64,000 nucleotides of DNA from JAHTBL01 sp038532735 (GTDB lineage Bacteria; Pseudomonadota; Alphaproteobacteria; Rhodobacterales; Rhodobacteraceae). Shown here one piece after another: positions 34,169-42,628 of the stretch (position 1 is its first letter; each line of letters opens with the position of its first letter). Both the position numbers and the translations under genes were made by a program. The DNA lies in contig JBCBAC010000010.1 of NCBI GenBank assembly GCA_038532735.1, positions 15,728-79,727 of the forward strand. Direction: 5' to 3'. The notes under the pieces were generated by a model. It had not been told where the DNA came from and did no database searches. It worked only from the letters and a program-made list of their open reading frames with translations.

Positions 34169-34320
34169 GAGGCGATCTCCCTTACGGTCGGTTCCTCTCA
34201 AACACATAGCGACACCAAACGCGTTTCCGAAGGGATCGGCATAGTTCCGCATGGACAAACGGCTCACAGCTGCGTGAGTTGCTGCCAAAGCATGCAGATG
34301 AACCATCAATCAGTAAGAAG

Positions 34321-34397
34321 TGGTAGCGGAGGAGGGACTTGAACCCCCGACACGCGGATTATGATTCCGCTGCTCTAACCACCTGAGCTACTCCGCC
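34321..34397 (-). tRNA. tRNA-Met (CAT), elongator type
   Basis: This is a 77-base cloverleaf on the minus strand, with acceptor GGCGGAG/CTCCGCT (G-T at the first pair), D arm GCTC/GAGC and anticodon stem GCGGA/TCCGC around loop ATCATAA. The anticodon is CAT at 34363-34361. The T arm contains GGTTCAAGTCC, and an encoded CCA ends at 34321. The structure is like elongator tRNA-Met; the lysidine-modified tRNA-Ile2, which also has CAT, is less likely. Confidence 0.95.
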
Positions 34398-34488
34398 ACT
34401 GAGGCGCTGACCTAAAACCAGCGCGCGGCCCCGTCAAGAGCTGTTTCGCAGCTTTTGCAATCTTGGCTTTGGTGACAGCGGCTCGATG

Positions 34489-34574
34489 CCTCCGGCGGGA
34501 GTTTTGTCACCAAGATGAAAGGGGCGCGTTAACCTCAGCGCAGGATGAATGGCTTCTTTTGTCCCAAAATACCT
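34489..34574. repeat. Composite intergenic repeat downstream of hemC
   Basis: A CCTCCGGCGGGA palindrome (34489-34500) is followed by a degenerate GTTTTGTCACCAAGATGAAA, then GGGCGCGTTAACC, then, reversed, AGGTATTTTGGGACAAAAGA (34574 downward). The order matches the elements at 10512-10592 and 58598-58691. It lies between tRNA-Met and the 3' end of hemC and may end hemC transcription. Confidence 0.65.
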
Positions 34575-34580
34575 GAATGC

Positions 34581-35528
34581 TCAGGCCACCCACGAGAAGA
34601 AGTCCTGAGGGGCGCGCGACCGCAGGGTCTGGGCCAACTCCGTGCCCAGCGCCGCACCATCTTCAATCGGGGCATCTCCCTGATCTGCGATGACTTCAGA
34701 CCCATCGGTGCGCAGGATTTCGCCCCGCAGTTTGATCGTGCCGCCATCCAGTTCCGCAAGACCACCAATCGGTGTTTCGCACGAGCCATCAAGCGCTGCC
34801 AGAAATGCACGCTCTGCCGCCAATCGCTGGCCGGTCTTCGTATCGTGGATCGCTTCAAGCATCTCGGCGACGCGGCTATCATCGACGCGACGTTCGATCC
34901 CAATGGCCCCTTGCGCAACGGCTGGCAGCATCTCTTCGGGTTCAATCGCTGTACGCGGCACCTCCTTCATATGGAGCCGATTGAGGCCAGCCATGGCAAG
35001 AAATGTCGCCTCGGCCACCTTGTTTTCAAGCTTCATCAAGCGGGTCTGGACGTTGCCGCGGAATTCGACGATCTGCAAATCAGGGCGATAGTTCAAAAGC
35101 TGGGCTTTACGGCGCAGGCTGGACGTACCAACGACTGCGCCTTCGGCCAGATCACTTAGTTTGCCACCATCAAGCGACACAAAGGCGTCGCGCACATCCT
35201 CGCGCGGTAGGTAGGTATCCAGCACCAAGCCATCGGGCTGCGCGACGGGCATGTCTTTCATCGAATGCACGGCAATGTCGATCTTGCCCGACAGCATGTC
35301 GTCTTCAATCTCGCGGGTGAATAGGCCCTTGCCGCCAATTTCTTTCAGCGGGCGATCCAGCATTTTGTCTCCGGTTGTTTTGATGACGACGATGGTGAAT
35401 GCCTCAAACGGCAGATCGAATGCCTCAGACAAACGCGCCCGCGTCTCATGCGCCTGCGCCAAAGCCAAGGGCGAGCCGCGGGTGCCGATATTCAGGGGTG
35501 AAGCGGGGGACGGAAGTGTGATAGCCAT
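34581..35528 (-). CDS. hemC: Hydroxymethylbilane synthase
   Basis: This 315-residue enzyme polymerises four porphobilinogens. IGTRGSPLALAQAHETRARL is the N-terminal motif. Substrate and cofactor residues are seen in TSSLRRKAQLLNYRPDL and in DGSCETPIGGLAEL, whose Cys carries the dipyrromethane cofactor. It is divergent from hemE with an 81-base gap that contains a dyad (35545-35562) shared with hemF. Confidence 0.95.
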   Translation of the reverse strand: MAITLPSPASPLNIGTRGSPLALAQAHETRARLSEAFDLPFEAFTIVVIKTTGDKMLDRPLKEIGGKGLFTREIEDDMLSGKIDIAVHSMKDMPVAQPDGLVLDTYLPREDVRDAFVSLDGGKLSDLAEGAVVGTSSLRRKAQLLNYRPDLQIVEFRGNVQTRLMKLENKVAEATFLAMAGLNRLHMKEVPRTAIEPEEMLPAVAQGAIGIERRVDDSRVAEMLEAIHDTKTGQRLAAERAFLAALDGSCETPIGGLAELDGGTIKLRGEILRTDGSEVIADQGDAPIEDGAALGTELAQTLRSRAPQDFFSWVA

Positions 35529-35544
35529 GGGATATTCCTAGTTG

Positions 35545-35562
35545 TGTCAACTTAACTTGACA
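35545..35562. promoter_or_regulatory. hemC-hemE operator dyad
   Basis: TGTCAA-CTTAAC-TTGACA is a perfect inverted repeat of six-base arms with a palindromic TTAA centre. It lies in the divergent hemC-hemE gap. The 18-base site at 38115-38132 before hemF is almost identical. A second small dyad, GTCAACATGAC, lies at 35577-35587. The regulator is unknown. Confidence 0.65.
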
Positions 35563-35609
35563 ACCTTGTTTGTCCGGTCAACATGACGGCAACAATTAGG
35601 TGGTGACAC

Positions 35610-36671
35610 ATGACTTACGAAAGACCTGTTATGGCGCAAACAAAAAAGCTGCTGCGCGCTCTGGATGGAGAGCGGCTTGATGTCCCACCCATCTGGATGA
35701 TGCGGCAGGCAGGGCGGTATTTGCCCGAATACAAAGCCACCCGCGCACAGGCAGGCGATTTCCTGTCGCTCTGCTATAACCCTGATTTAGCAGCAGAAGT
35801 GACGCTTCAACCGATCCGGCGCTTCGGGTTTGATGCCGCGATCCTGTTTGCGGATATCCTTTTGGTGCCGCAGGCCCTGGGCGCTGATCTTTGGTTTGTC
35901 ACGGGCGAAGGCCCGCGCTTGTCGACAATCACGTCAGCCGATGACTTCGCGAAACTGAAGCCCGTTTCCGACATTCACGAGACCCTCTCGCCCGTCTATG
36001 AAACGGTACGCATTTTGTCGCGGGAATTGCCAAAAGAGACAACGCTGATCGGTTTTGCAGGTGCCCCGTGGACAGTGGCAACTTACATGATCGCAGGCCG
36101 TGGCACACCCGATCAGGGCCCTGCCCATGCGCTGCGCGAAGAAGACACCGCCACGTTTGAGGCATTGCTGGACCGGATCACCGAGGCCACGATCGAGTAT
36201 CTGTCTATGCAGATCGATGCGGGCGCCGAGGTCGTGAAGATCTTCGATAGCTGGGCAGGGTCACTGAAAGGCGACGCATTCCGCAAATATGCGCTGGAGC
36301 CTGCCAAGAAGATCACCACCGCGCTCAAGGCGCGTCACCCCGGCATCCCCGTAATTGCCTTCCCGCGGGAGGCTGGTGAGAATTACATCGGTTTCGCCAA
36401 AGAGGTTGGCGCAGATTGTCTGGCGCTCGACAATTCGGTGGATGCCGATTGGGCCGCCAAGCATCTGCAGATTGATGGCTGTGTGCAGGGCAATCTTGCA
36501 CCCGGTCATATGGTCACCGGCGGCAAGGCCCTGATCGAAGAGACGCGGCGGATTGTCAAAGCGTTCTCAAATGGGCCGCATATCTTCAACCTGGGTCATG
36601 GCATCACCCCGGATGCAGACCCGGCCAACGTGCAGCTGATGATCGACACCGTGCGTGAGAACGCGTCGTAA
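35610..36671 (+). CDS. hemE: Uroporphyrinogen decarboxylase
   Basis: This 353-residue enzyme removes four carboxyl groups from uroporphyrinogen III. PPIWMMRQAGRYLPEYKATR is the signature at residues 25-45, and the second GFAGAPWTVATYMIAGRG follows. The length is normal. It is divergent from hemC and close to hemF, making a compact haem region under what looks like a common operator. Confidence 0.96.
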   Translation: MTYERPVMAQTKKLLRALDGERLDVPPIWMMRQAGRYLPEYKATRAQAGDFLSLCYNPDLAAEVTLQPIRRFGFDAAILFADILLVPQALGADLWFVTGEGPRLSTITSADDFAKLKPVSDIHETLSPVYETVRILSRELPKETTLIGFAGAPWTVATYMIAGRGTPDQGPAHALREEDTATFEALLDRITEATIEYLSMQIDAGAEVVKIFDSWAGSLKGDAFRKYALEPAKKITTALKARHPGIPVIAFPREAGENYIGFAKEVGADCLALDNSVDADWAAKHLQIDGCVQGNLAPGHMVTGGKALIEETRRIVKAFSNGPHIFNLGHGITPDADPANVQLMIDTVRENAS

Positions 36672-37016
36672 TTTTCTCCAAGGGTCCTGATTTTCGCAAG
36701 TTTGCGACCCGCTTGGCAAAAAAGTGCGCGAACGCCTTTCTGGGGTGCAGGGCCGTCATGGCAACGCCCGATGCGCGCGCACAGATCTGTGGCACTTTCT
36801 CACGAGAGCCGGGCTGCACGCCGATTGTCACGGCTGCGCTGAGCAAATGGCTGCCGTCGGGCAGCGAGTCTGGCCCAGCTCTGGTTGGTGACAAGCCCCT
36901 TCCCGACGGCGAGCAATCGGTTCGCTCATTTCTCTGTAAACACGGCTAGGCGGCGACGCTTATCGGAATCTTTACGATATTGTCTTCAACTGAAGGGAAT
37001 CGTGGAGTTTGCTGCT
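36672..37016. other. Intergenic, no supported gene
   Basis: These 345 bases are GC-rich and carry no tRNA, repeat copy or clear hairpin. An open plus-strand frame from 36713 encodes a Cys/Pro/Ser-rich 78-residue product with no recognisable domain and no ribosome site. A GGAG is found at 37003-37006, close before the small secreted protein gene. Confidence 0.35.
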
Positions 37017-37211
37017 ATGAAATACGCATCCCTTTTTGTCCTACTGGGCCTGCTTGCGACCACCGCGCGTGTCGCGCAAATCGACGCGCCGGTGCCAAGC
37101 ACGGCCTTTGCCGCACCACCAACGGTGCTAACCGCCCCCCTGCCTGAAGCGATCCAATTAGGCGCAGCATTGCCTCGCCCTGAATTGGTCGAGATTAGTT
37201 TGCGATTTTAG
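37017..37211 (+). CDS. Small secreted protein, unknown function
   Basis: This 64-residue protein starts MKYASLFVLLGLLATTARVA, a clean signal peptide with likely cleavage before QIDAP. The mature 44 residues are Pro/Ala/Leu-rich (LTAPLPEAIQLGAALPRPEL) and end in EISLRF. A GGAG site precedes the ATG. It is convergent with hemF, whose stop lies five bases after its own. I do not recognise it. Confidence 0.55.
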   Translation: MKYASLFVLLGLLATTARVAQIDAPVPSTAFAAPPTVLTAPLPEAIQLGAALPRPELVEISLRF

Positions 37212-37215
37212 CGGA

Positions 37216-38109
37216 TCAGACCCACTTGGCCAGTGGCGGCAGGCTCATCAAAACGGCATTGGCGTCATGCCCGGTCTCAAGGCCAAACTTGGTGCCGCGA
37301 TCGTAGACAAGGTTGTATTCCGCATAGAGCCCGCGATGCACAAGCTGGGTGTCCTTATCCGCATCGGTCCAGCCGGTATTGCGGCGCTTGTCCACCAGAG
37401 GGACATAGGCCGGCAGAAAGGCCCGGCCGATATCTTGGATGAAGGCGAAATCAGCGTCCCAGTCGCCAGTGCAATAATCATCGACGAAAATGCCACCAAC
37501 ACCCCGCGCGCGACCACGATGGGGCACGTAAAAGTACTCATCCGCCCAAGCCTTCAGACGGGGGTAATGATCCTCCCCATGCAGATCACAGTGCTTCTTT
37601 TGAACAGCATGAAATTTGGCCGTGTCCTCGACATACTCAATACATGGGTTCAGATCAGATCCCCCGCCAAACCACCACGCATGCGGCGTCCAGAACATCC
37701 GTGTATTCATATGAACGGCAGGCGCGTGCGGATTCTGCATATGCGCCACAAGCGAGATGCCCGACGCCCAAAAGCGCGGATCATCTTTCATACCGGGAAT
37801 GCCCTTACGCGCGGCCATCGCGACCTGCGCGCGCTCCCCCAAAGTGCCGTGCACAGTCGAGACGTTGACCCCGATCTTCTCAAACACCCGCCCGCCGCGC
37901 ATCACGCTCATCAAACCGCCACCCGCATCCGATCCATCTTCAGAGGCGCGCTTCGTCTCGGTCACGTCAAAGCGACCTGCAGGTAAATGAGCCGTCGCAC
38001 CCTCAGTCTGACGGTCCTCTAGCGCTTCGAATGCGGCGACGATCTGATCGCGCAAGTCGCGAAACCAGGCAGAGGCGCGAATTTTGCGGTCGTCAAATTG
38101 CTCTGTCAT
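37216..38109 (-). CDS. hemF: Coproporphyrinogen III oxidase, oxygen-dependent
   Basis: This 297-residue oxidative decarboxylase forms protoporphyrinogen IX. HMNTRMFWTPHAWWFGGGSD contains the metal/substrate His residues, and GRARGVGGIFVDDYCTGDWD follows. The ribosome site GGAGA lies within an 18-base dyad (38115-38132) nearly the same as the hemC-hemE one. This is the aerobic route; I see no hemN here. Confidence 0.96.
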   Translation of the reverse strand: MTEQFDDRKIRASAWFRDLRDQIVAAFEALEDRQTEGATAHLPAGRFDVTETKRASEDGSDAGGGLMSVMRGGRVFEKIGVNVSTVHGTLGERAQVAMAARKGIPGMKDDPRFWASGISLVAHMQNPHAPAVHMNTRMFWTPHAWWFGGGSDLNPCIEYVEDTAKFHAVQKKHCDLHGEDHYPRLKAWADEYFYVPHRGRARGVGGIFVDDYCTGDWDADFAFIQDIGRAFLPAYVPLVDKRRNTGWTDADKDTQLVHRGLYAEYNLVYDRGTKFGLETGHDANAVLMSLPPLAKWV

Positions 38110-38114
38110 GAACC

Positions 38115-38132
38115 TGTCTCCTTAAGTTGACA
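38115..38132. promoter_or_regulatory. hemF operator dyad
   Basis: TGTCTC-CTTAAG-TTGACA differs from the hemC-hemE site at 35545-35562 at only three of 18 bases. It spans 6-23 bases upstream of hemF and includes its ribosome site, so binding could block both transcription and translation. Confidence 0.55.
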
Positions 38133-38214
38133 CAGTCTATCACTCTCGCTCTTGATTGCACCAGAGTTTGCGCCCACCTACACTGCGACCAATCCGCAGT
38201 ATTCGGAGCTCGAT

Positions 38215-38589
38215 ATGCGATTTTCACCGGTCCTTCTGATCTGTGCGCTGGCCGCCTGCGCCAGTCCCTTTGATCGCTGCGTGACGGAGGCGACACGAGA
38301 CGCCAATACACTGAGCGCCCTGATTGTGGAGACAGAGGCCAACATCGCGCGCGGTTATGCCGTGGATGAGCAGGTCACGCCGAAGATCAGCTATCAATAC
38401 TGCTTTAACTCGCGCGGCGTCTGGACCTTGTGCCGCAAGCGTGACCTGCGCACAAAAGAGGTGCCGGTCGCGATTGATCTGGCAGCAGAAGAGCGCAAGT
38501 TGGTCAGTATGCGCGAAAAGCTGGCCCAGCTGAAAGCGCAGGCCGGGCGTGATATCCGCACTTGTCGGGCAGAGTTCGGCGCGGTTTAA
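38215..38589 (+). CDS. Lipoprotein with cysteine-rich helical domain
   Basis: This 124-residue protein begins MRFSPVLLICALAACASPFD with lipobox LAAC. The mature part has paired Cys (DRCVTEATRD; YQYCFNSRGVWTLCRKRD; IRTCRAEFG) and a helical C-terminal stretch, AAEERKLVSMREKLAQLKAQ, that could form a coiled coil. The start at 38215 is chosen because the signal begins there. It is divergent from hemF and ends in a 4-base TTAA overlap with the convergent SDR gene. The function is unknown. Confidence 0.75.
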   Translation: MRFSPVLLICALAACASPFDRCVTEATRDANTLSALIVETEANIARGYAVDEQVTPKISYQYCFNSRGVWTLCRKRDLRTKEVPVAIDLAAEERKLVSMREKLAQLKAQAGRDIRTCRAEFGAV

Positions 38590-39389
38590 TGCGCGGCATT
38601 TCCGACCGGATCAAGCAGCGTGCGCCCGCCATCGACGGTCATAATCTCACCGGTCACAAAGCCGGCCCCGTCTGAGCATAAAAATTGCACCGCATGGGCC
38701 ACTTCACCCGGGCTTGCGATCCGTTCAAGCGGGGTATGGGCCGTAATCTCCTCGCGCATCTCACGATTCTCGCGCAGCGTGTCCTTGAGAGACGCAGACA
38801 TGACGCTGCCAAAGGCGACGGCATTCACGCGGATGCGGTGCGGTGCCAAGGCGACTGCCAGCGACCGCGTCATCTGATCCATGGCGGCAGAACTGATCGA
38901 ATAGGCAAGCGTTTCGGAATGCGCCCGCCGGGCCGCGATGGAGGACAGGTTGACGATGGTTCCCGCCATCCCCTCTTCCTGATCTTCGGCTTGTTTGATC
39001 ATGCGTTTCGCGATCATCTGTGACAGCCGAAGGCTGGCCAGCATATTCTGCTGCAGCAACAGTTCCACGCCGTCATCATCGGGGTTCAACGGATCAGAGG
39101 GCACAACCTGACGGCTTGCGTTGATCAAAATATCCACCCGATCAAAAGCATCAATCGTGGCCGACAACAGGTTCGCAATCGTCAGTTTCTCGCGCAGATC
39201 CCCCGCAAAGACGCGCGCTTGTGTGTCGTCACCAACGACATCATCCAATTCCTTGCGCAGCGCCTTTTCGTCTTTGTCAGCGAACACAACATTCGCGCCA
39301 TGTTCCAGAAAGTGCCGCCCAATCGCCAGACCGACCCCGTTGGCCGCGCCGGTGACAATCGCGGTTTTTCCAGAAATGCTGAAGGACAT
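38586..39389 (-). CDS. SDR-family oxidoreductase with altered active site
   Basis: This 267-residue protein has the cofactor motif TAIVTGAANGVGLAIGRHFL and the family NAS motif (ILINASRQV). The Ser is present in IVNLSSIAARRAHS and the Tyr at 163 in LAYSISSAAMDQMTRSLAVA. The Lys expected four residues after the Tyr is Ser167, so the usual YxxxK is YSISS. The C-terminus (FVTGEIMTVDGGRTL) is normal. It may be non-catalytic or use another proton relay. Confidence 0.85.
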   Translation of the reverse strand: MSFSISGKTAIVTGAANGVGLAIGRHFLEHGANVVFADKDEKALRKELDDVVGDDTQARVFAGDLREKLTIANLLSATIDAFDRVDILINASRQVVPSDPLNPDDDGVELLLQQNMLASLRLSQMIAKRMIKQAEDQEEGMAGTIVNLSSIAARRAHSETLAYSISSAAMDQMTRSLAVALAPHRIRVNAVAFGSVMSASLKDTLRENREMREEITAHTPLERIASPGEVAHAVQFLCSDGAGFVTGEIMTVDGGRTLLDPVGNAAH

Positions 39390-39424
39390 AGAAGATCTCC
39401 TGTAAGCGGCCAGCCTAGCGCTGT

Positions 39425-40420
39425 TTAGCGCGTGGTGCGAGAGCGCAATGGCCGTGCCGCGCGCAACAGCTTAAAACCGCGCGCGCCGCCGACCTCTTCG
39501 ACCTGTTGGAAGAGGGTTGCAAGATGCGCCTCGTAGGGCAAATGCCGGTTTGCAACGACCCACACTTCCCCGCGGGCTGTGAGCAAAGAGGCCGCCGCCT
39601 GTAGAAACGCCTGCCCCAATGCAGGGTCCGCAGCGCGTTCGGTGTGAAATGGTGGATTTGTGAGCACAAAATCAACTGGGTCAGGCAGTGAGAAGCCGGT
39701 GGCATCCGCCCAATGAAACTGCGCGCGATTGTCTTGGATGTTCAGGCGGGCACAGGCCAATGCGGCAGCGTCCGCCTCCACCAAATGCAGGGTGTTGATA
39801 CTGTCTTGGGCCAACGCCTGCACGCTGAGATAGCCCCAGCCCGCGCCCAGATCGACGCCGGTCCCTTTGAGCTTGGGCAAAGCGGCCGCCAGGGCTTCGG
39901 AGCCGGGATCGACACCATCGGCCGAGAACACGCCGGGCTGGCGGAAATAGCCATCCGCTGCTTTGACAGGCGTATCTGGCATGGCCCACTCCGTGAACGC
40001 ATCCGTCGCCGGGAACGCAAATGTCTTGCCATGCGCTTTAGAAAAAGCCGCGGTCACGTCAGCCTCTTTCCGGCAAGCCTTGTAGAGGCTATCGATCCCA
40101 TCGGTTTTTTGGCCATCCACGACCACCCAGCCGTCCGTTACCGCGCAGGCTTGTGCAATCAGCGCGCGCGCCTCTGCCTTGGCCCGGGGAATGCAGACAA
40201 TGCTCAGCGTGAAACGACCCTGTGGCGCGATCTGTGCATCGTACCCAGCCTTTGCAAAAGCATCATGATCCGGTTTGAACCCTTGCACAATCTGGACACG
40301 ATCTTTCGGCAAGCCCGCCAAATCATCACCCCAACGAGGTTTGAAGACGGCGATCGAGCCCGCATCGGGCAACGCAAAGGTGCCGCCATCTTGGGCCAAG
40401 CTCAATCGTATTGGGCGCAT
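39425..40420 (-). CDS. rsmC: RsmC/RlmG-like class I rRNA methyltransferase
   Basis: This 331-residue protein has an N-terminal degenerate domain and a C-terminal SAM-binding domain. VDLGAGWGYLSVQALAQDSI binds SAM, and VDFVLTNPPFHTERAADPAL holds the NPPFH motif used for guanine N2 methylation. This layout is that of RsmC (16S G1207) or RlmG (23S G1835). The exact target cannot be decided from sequence alone. It lies 10 bases downstream of clpS. Confidence 0.82.
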   Translation of the reverse strand: MRPIRLSLAQDGGTFALPDAGSIAVFKPRWGDDLAGLPKDRVQIVQGFKPDHDAFAKAGYDAQIAPQGRFTLSIVCIPRAKAEARALIAQACAVTDGWVVVDGQKTDGIDSLYKACRKEADVTAAFSKAHGKTFAFPATDAFTEWAMPDTPVKAADGYFRQPGVFSADGVDPGSEALAAALPKLKGTGVDLGAGWGYLSVQALAQDSINTLHLVEADAAALACARLNIQDNRAQFHWADATGFSLPDPVDFVLTNPPFHTERAADPALGQAFLQAAASLLTARGEVWVVANRHLPYEAHLATLFQQVEEVGGARGFKLLRAARPLRSRTTR

Positions 40421-40430
40421 CGGGAAAAGG

Positions 40431-40784
40431 TTATTCTTTTTCCATCGTGCATTGCAGCGGGTGCTGATGACGCTGGGCGAAATCCATGACTTGGGTCACT
40501 TTCGTCTCGGCCACTTCAAACGAAAAGACACCGACGACAGCCAAGCCTTTCTTATGGACGGTCAACATCAGCTCGAATGCTTGTGCGTGGGTCATGCCGA
40601 AAAACCGCTCCAGCACATGAACGACAAATTCCATCGGAGTATAATCATCGTTCAGGATCATCACCTTATACATCGGAGGCTTCTTGGTCTTCTGACGTGT
40701 CTCAAGGACAACGCCGACATCTCCGTCGTCGTCATTCTTGTCTGCCATCATGAAGGGCTGCATCGACATATCGTCCGAATCCAT
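40431..40784 (-). CDS. clpS: ATP-dependent Clp protease adaptor ClpS
   Basis: This 117-residue adaptor delivers N-degron substrates to ClpAP. MYKVMILNDDYTPMEFVVHV holds the N-end-rule pocket, with VLERFFGM and AVVGVFSFEVAETKVTQVMD following. The N-terminal 35 residues are the flexible acidic tail. clpA is not adjacent. In-frame ATGs follow at residues 6, 12 and 13, so the start may be later. Confidence 0.93.
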   Translation of the reverse strand: MDSDDMSMQPFMMADKNDDDGDVGVVLETRQKTKKPPMYKVMILNDDYTPMEFVVHVLERFFGMTHAQAFELMLTVHKKGLAVVGVFSFEVAETKVTQVMDFAQRHQHPLQCTMEKE

Positions 40785-41128
40785 TTGCTGGGTTGGGTGA
40801 GTATATAATCGGCGTGGATGATGTGAAAAGGGGAAGCGTCAGATTGAACGAAGCGGGCTCTGTCATAGGTGGGTTTGCAAGCCCACAGGCCTAGTCTGGA
40901 CATGTAAGCACAGCCCCGCAACGAGCAAACGGTAAGAACGCCACATTCCTGCCACATTCACGATCTTGAGTCCTATGGCAGCACACCCGCTACATCTGGG
41001 GTGGCGCTTTCTTGATCACCCATAAAGTTATTGAAAATAAGGTATTTTCTGAAAATGCCGTCCATGTTACTTTACAAAGAGAAATGATCGCGCACCAAAA
41101 AAATCGCGCGGCATGAGGCAGATCATAG
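40785..41128. promoter_or_regulatory. Divergent intergenic region between clpS and carboxypeptidase
   Basis: These 344 bases must contain both promoters. The part from 41015 to 41100 is AT-rich. GAAAATAAGGTATTTTC (41033-41049) is a perfect six-base-arm hairpin, followed by a direct repeat of GAAAAT. No small gene or RNA is recognised. Confidence 0.4.
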
Positions 41129-42586
41129 GTGATACCCGTGGAAACGCAGCTGGGGCAGTGCGTCCGTCGTCTATTCGTGAGCGTATTTTTCATTTTGCTG
41201 ATGGCTGTACCACCGGCAATGGCTGCGCCTTATGCAGCGATGGTCATGGATGCGCGGACGGGTGAGGTTTTGCACTCCCGCAACGCAGATACCCGGCTCC
41301 ACCCTGCATCGCTGACCAAAATGATGACGCTCTATGTGGCATTCGAGGCGATTGAGCGCGGTGAGATCTCGCTGGACACCAAAGTGCGCATCTCCAAGAA
41401 AGCGGCTGCCGAAATCCCGTCGAAGCTGGGTTTGCGCGCCGGGTCCAGTATTCAGTTGCGCTATCTTATCCGCGCCTCTGCCGTGAAATCCGCCAATGAC
41501 GCGGCCACTGCGATTGGCGAAGCGATTTCAGGCTCAGAGGCCGCTTTTGCGCGCCGGATGAACCGTACGGCCAAAGCGCTTGGCATGACCAAGACGACCT
41601 TCAAGAATGCCCATGGCCTGACAGAGTCCGGCCACCTGTCGACTGCGCGAGATATGACAACGCTGGGACGGCGGCTCTTTTACGATTATCCGGAATACTA
41701 CAACCTCTTCTCGCGCCGCTCGACTGATGCCGGCATTGCCAGTGTGAACAACACCAACCGCCGTTTGCTGAACGCCTATCGCGGCGCGGACGGAATCAAG
41801 ACCGGCTACACGCGCGCGGCGGGCTTTAACCTCGTCGCCTCGGCAGAGCGTGGCAGTGAGCGCATCATCGCAACGGTGTTTGGGGGTCGCTCCACAGCGA
41901 CCCGGAACGCCCGCGTGGCTGAGCTTCTGGATATGGGCTTTAACCGCGCGCCAAGCCGCGTGGCCGTGCGCAAGCCCGCGCCGCCCCGCTATGACAACCT
42001 GCCCGCTGAAACAGCCCCTGCGGGTGCTGCTGGCAAAACGATCCGCCTTGTGACGGCTGTGAAACGCAGCGATCGTCCCAAGGTCCGTCCGGGTGCCGAG
42101 CCTGATCCGATGCTTCTGGCAATGAAAGAAGAAATTCAGGACGCTGTCGCCGACGCGAACGCCGCCGCCTTGGCCTCCGCCACAGAACAGGTCGAGGCGC
42201 AGCCGGTTGAGGTGACGCAAAATGCCACCGTGATCGCCCAGACACCTAAGCCCGTTGCGCGCCCAACGCAGGTTGCTGTTGCCGCGATCCAGCCTGAAGT
42301 CGTCGCCGATCCGGTGGTCGAAATTGTTTCGCGGCTCTCAAGCTCTGGCGGGCGGCATTATGGGATCAATGTGGGGCGCTATGGGTCGCGCCATGCAGCC
42401 GAAAAGGTACTGTTGAAAACCGCCCTGATGGAGATGGCCTGCCTCGACGGATCGATCCGCAAGATCATCCAACGCTCTGGTGGGTTTGACGCGAACTTTA
42501 TGGGACTGACCGAAGAGACCGCCGATCTGGCCTGTCGTCGCCTTACAGCTCGTGGGACAGAATGCGAGACCTTGGGGCCATCCTGA
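41129..42586 (+). CDS. D-alanyl-D-alanine carboxypeptidase with SPOR domain
   Basis: This 485-residue periplasmic enzyme trims peptidoglycan peptides. A signal peptide (FFILLMAVPPAMAAPY) is followed by the penicillin-binding motifs SLTK (HPASLTKMMT), SAN (SAVKSANDAATAIGEA) and KTG (GIKTGYTRAAG). A Pro/Ala-rich linker leads to a C-terminal SPOR-like domain (GRHYGINVGRYGSRHAAEKV) that would bind denuded glycan at the septum. GTG starts are possible at 41129, 41138 or 41177; the choice only affects the leader. Confidence 0.88.
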   Translation: MIPVETQLGQCVRRLFVSVFFILLMAVPPAMAAPYAAMVMDARTGEVLHSRNADTRLHPASLTKMMTLYVAFEAIERGEISLDTKVRISKKAAAEIPSKLGLRAGSSIQLRYLIRASAVKSANDAATAIGEAISGSEAAFARRMNRTAKALGMTKTTFKNAHGLTESGHLSTARDMTTLGRRLFYDYPEYYNLFSRRSTDAGIASVNNTNRRLLNAYRGADGIKTGYTRAAGFNLVASAERGSERIIATVFGGRSTATRNARVAELLDMGFNRAPSRVAVRKPAPPRYDNLPAETAPAGAAGKTIRLVTAVKRSDRPKVRPGAEPDPMLLAMKEEIQDAVADANAAALASATEQVEAQPVEVTQNATVIAQTPKPVARPTQVAVAAIQPEVVADPVVEIVSRLSSSGGRHYGINVGRYGSRHAAEKVLLKTALMEMACLDGSIRKIIQRSGGFDANFMGLTEETADLACRRLTARGTECETLGPS

Positions 42587-42628
42587 TCCAGGGTTGAGAC
42601 CTCACGGACCCCGTGCAAGGGTCTAGAA

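Noticed and set aside
36713..36949. Plus-strand 78-codon frame after hemE
   Set aside because: No ribosome site, low-complexity product, no family similarity.
36672..37016. Possible origin of replication beside hemE, as in Caulobacter
   Set aside because: No AT-rich stretch and no DnaA-box cluster (TTATCCACA-like) is visible; hemE alone is not evidence.
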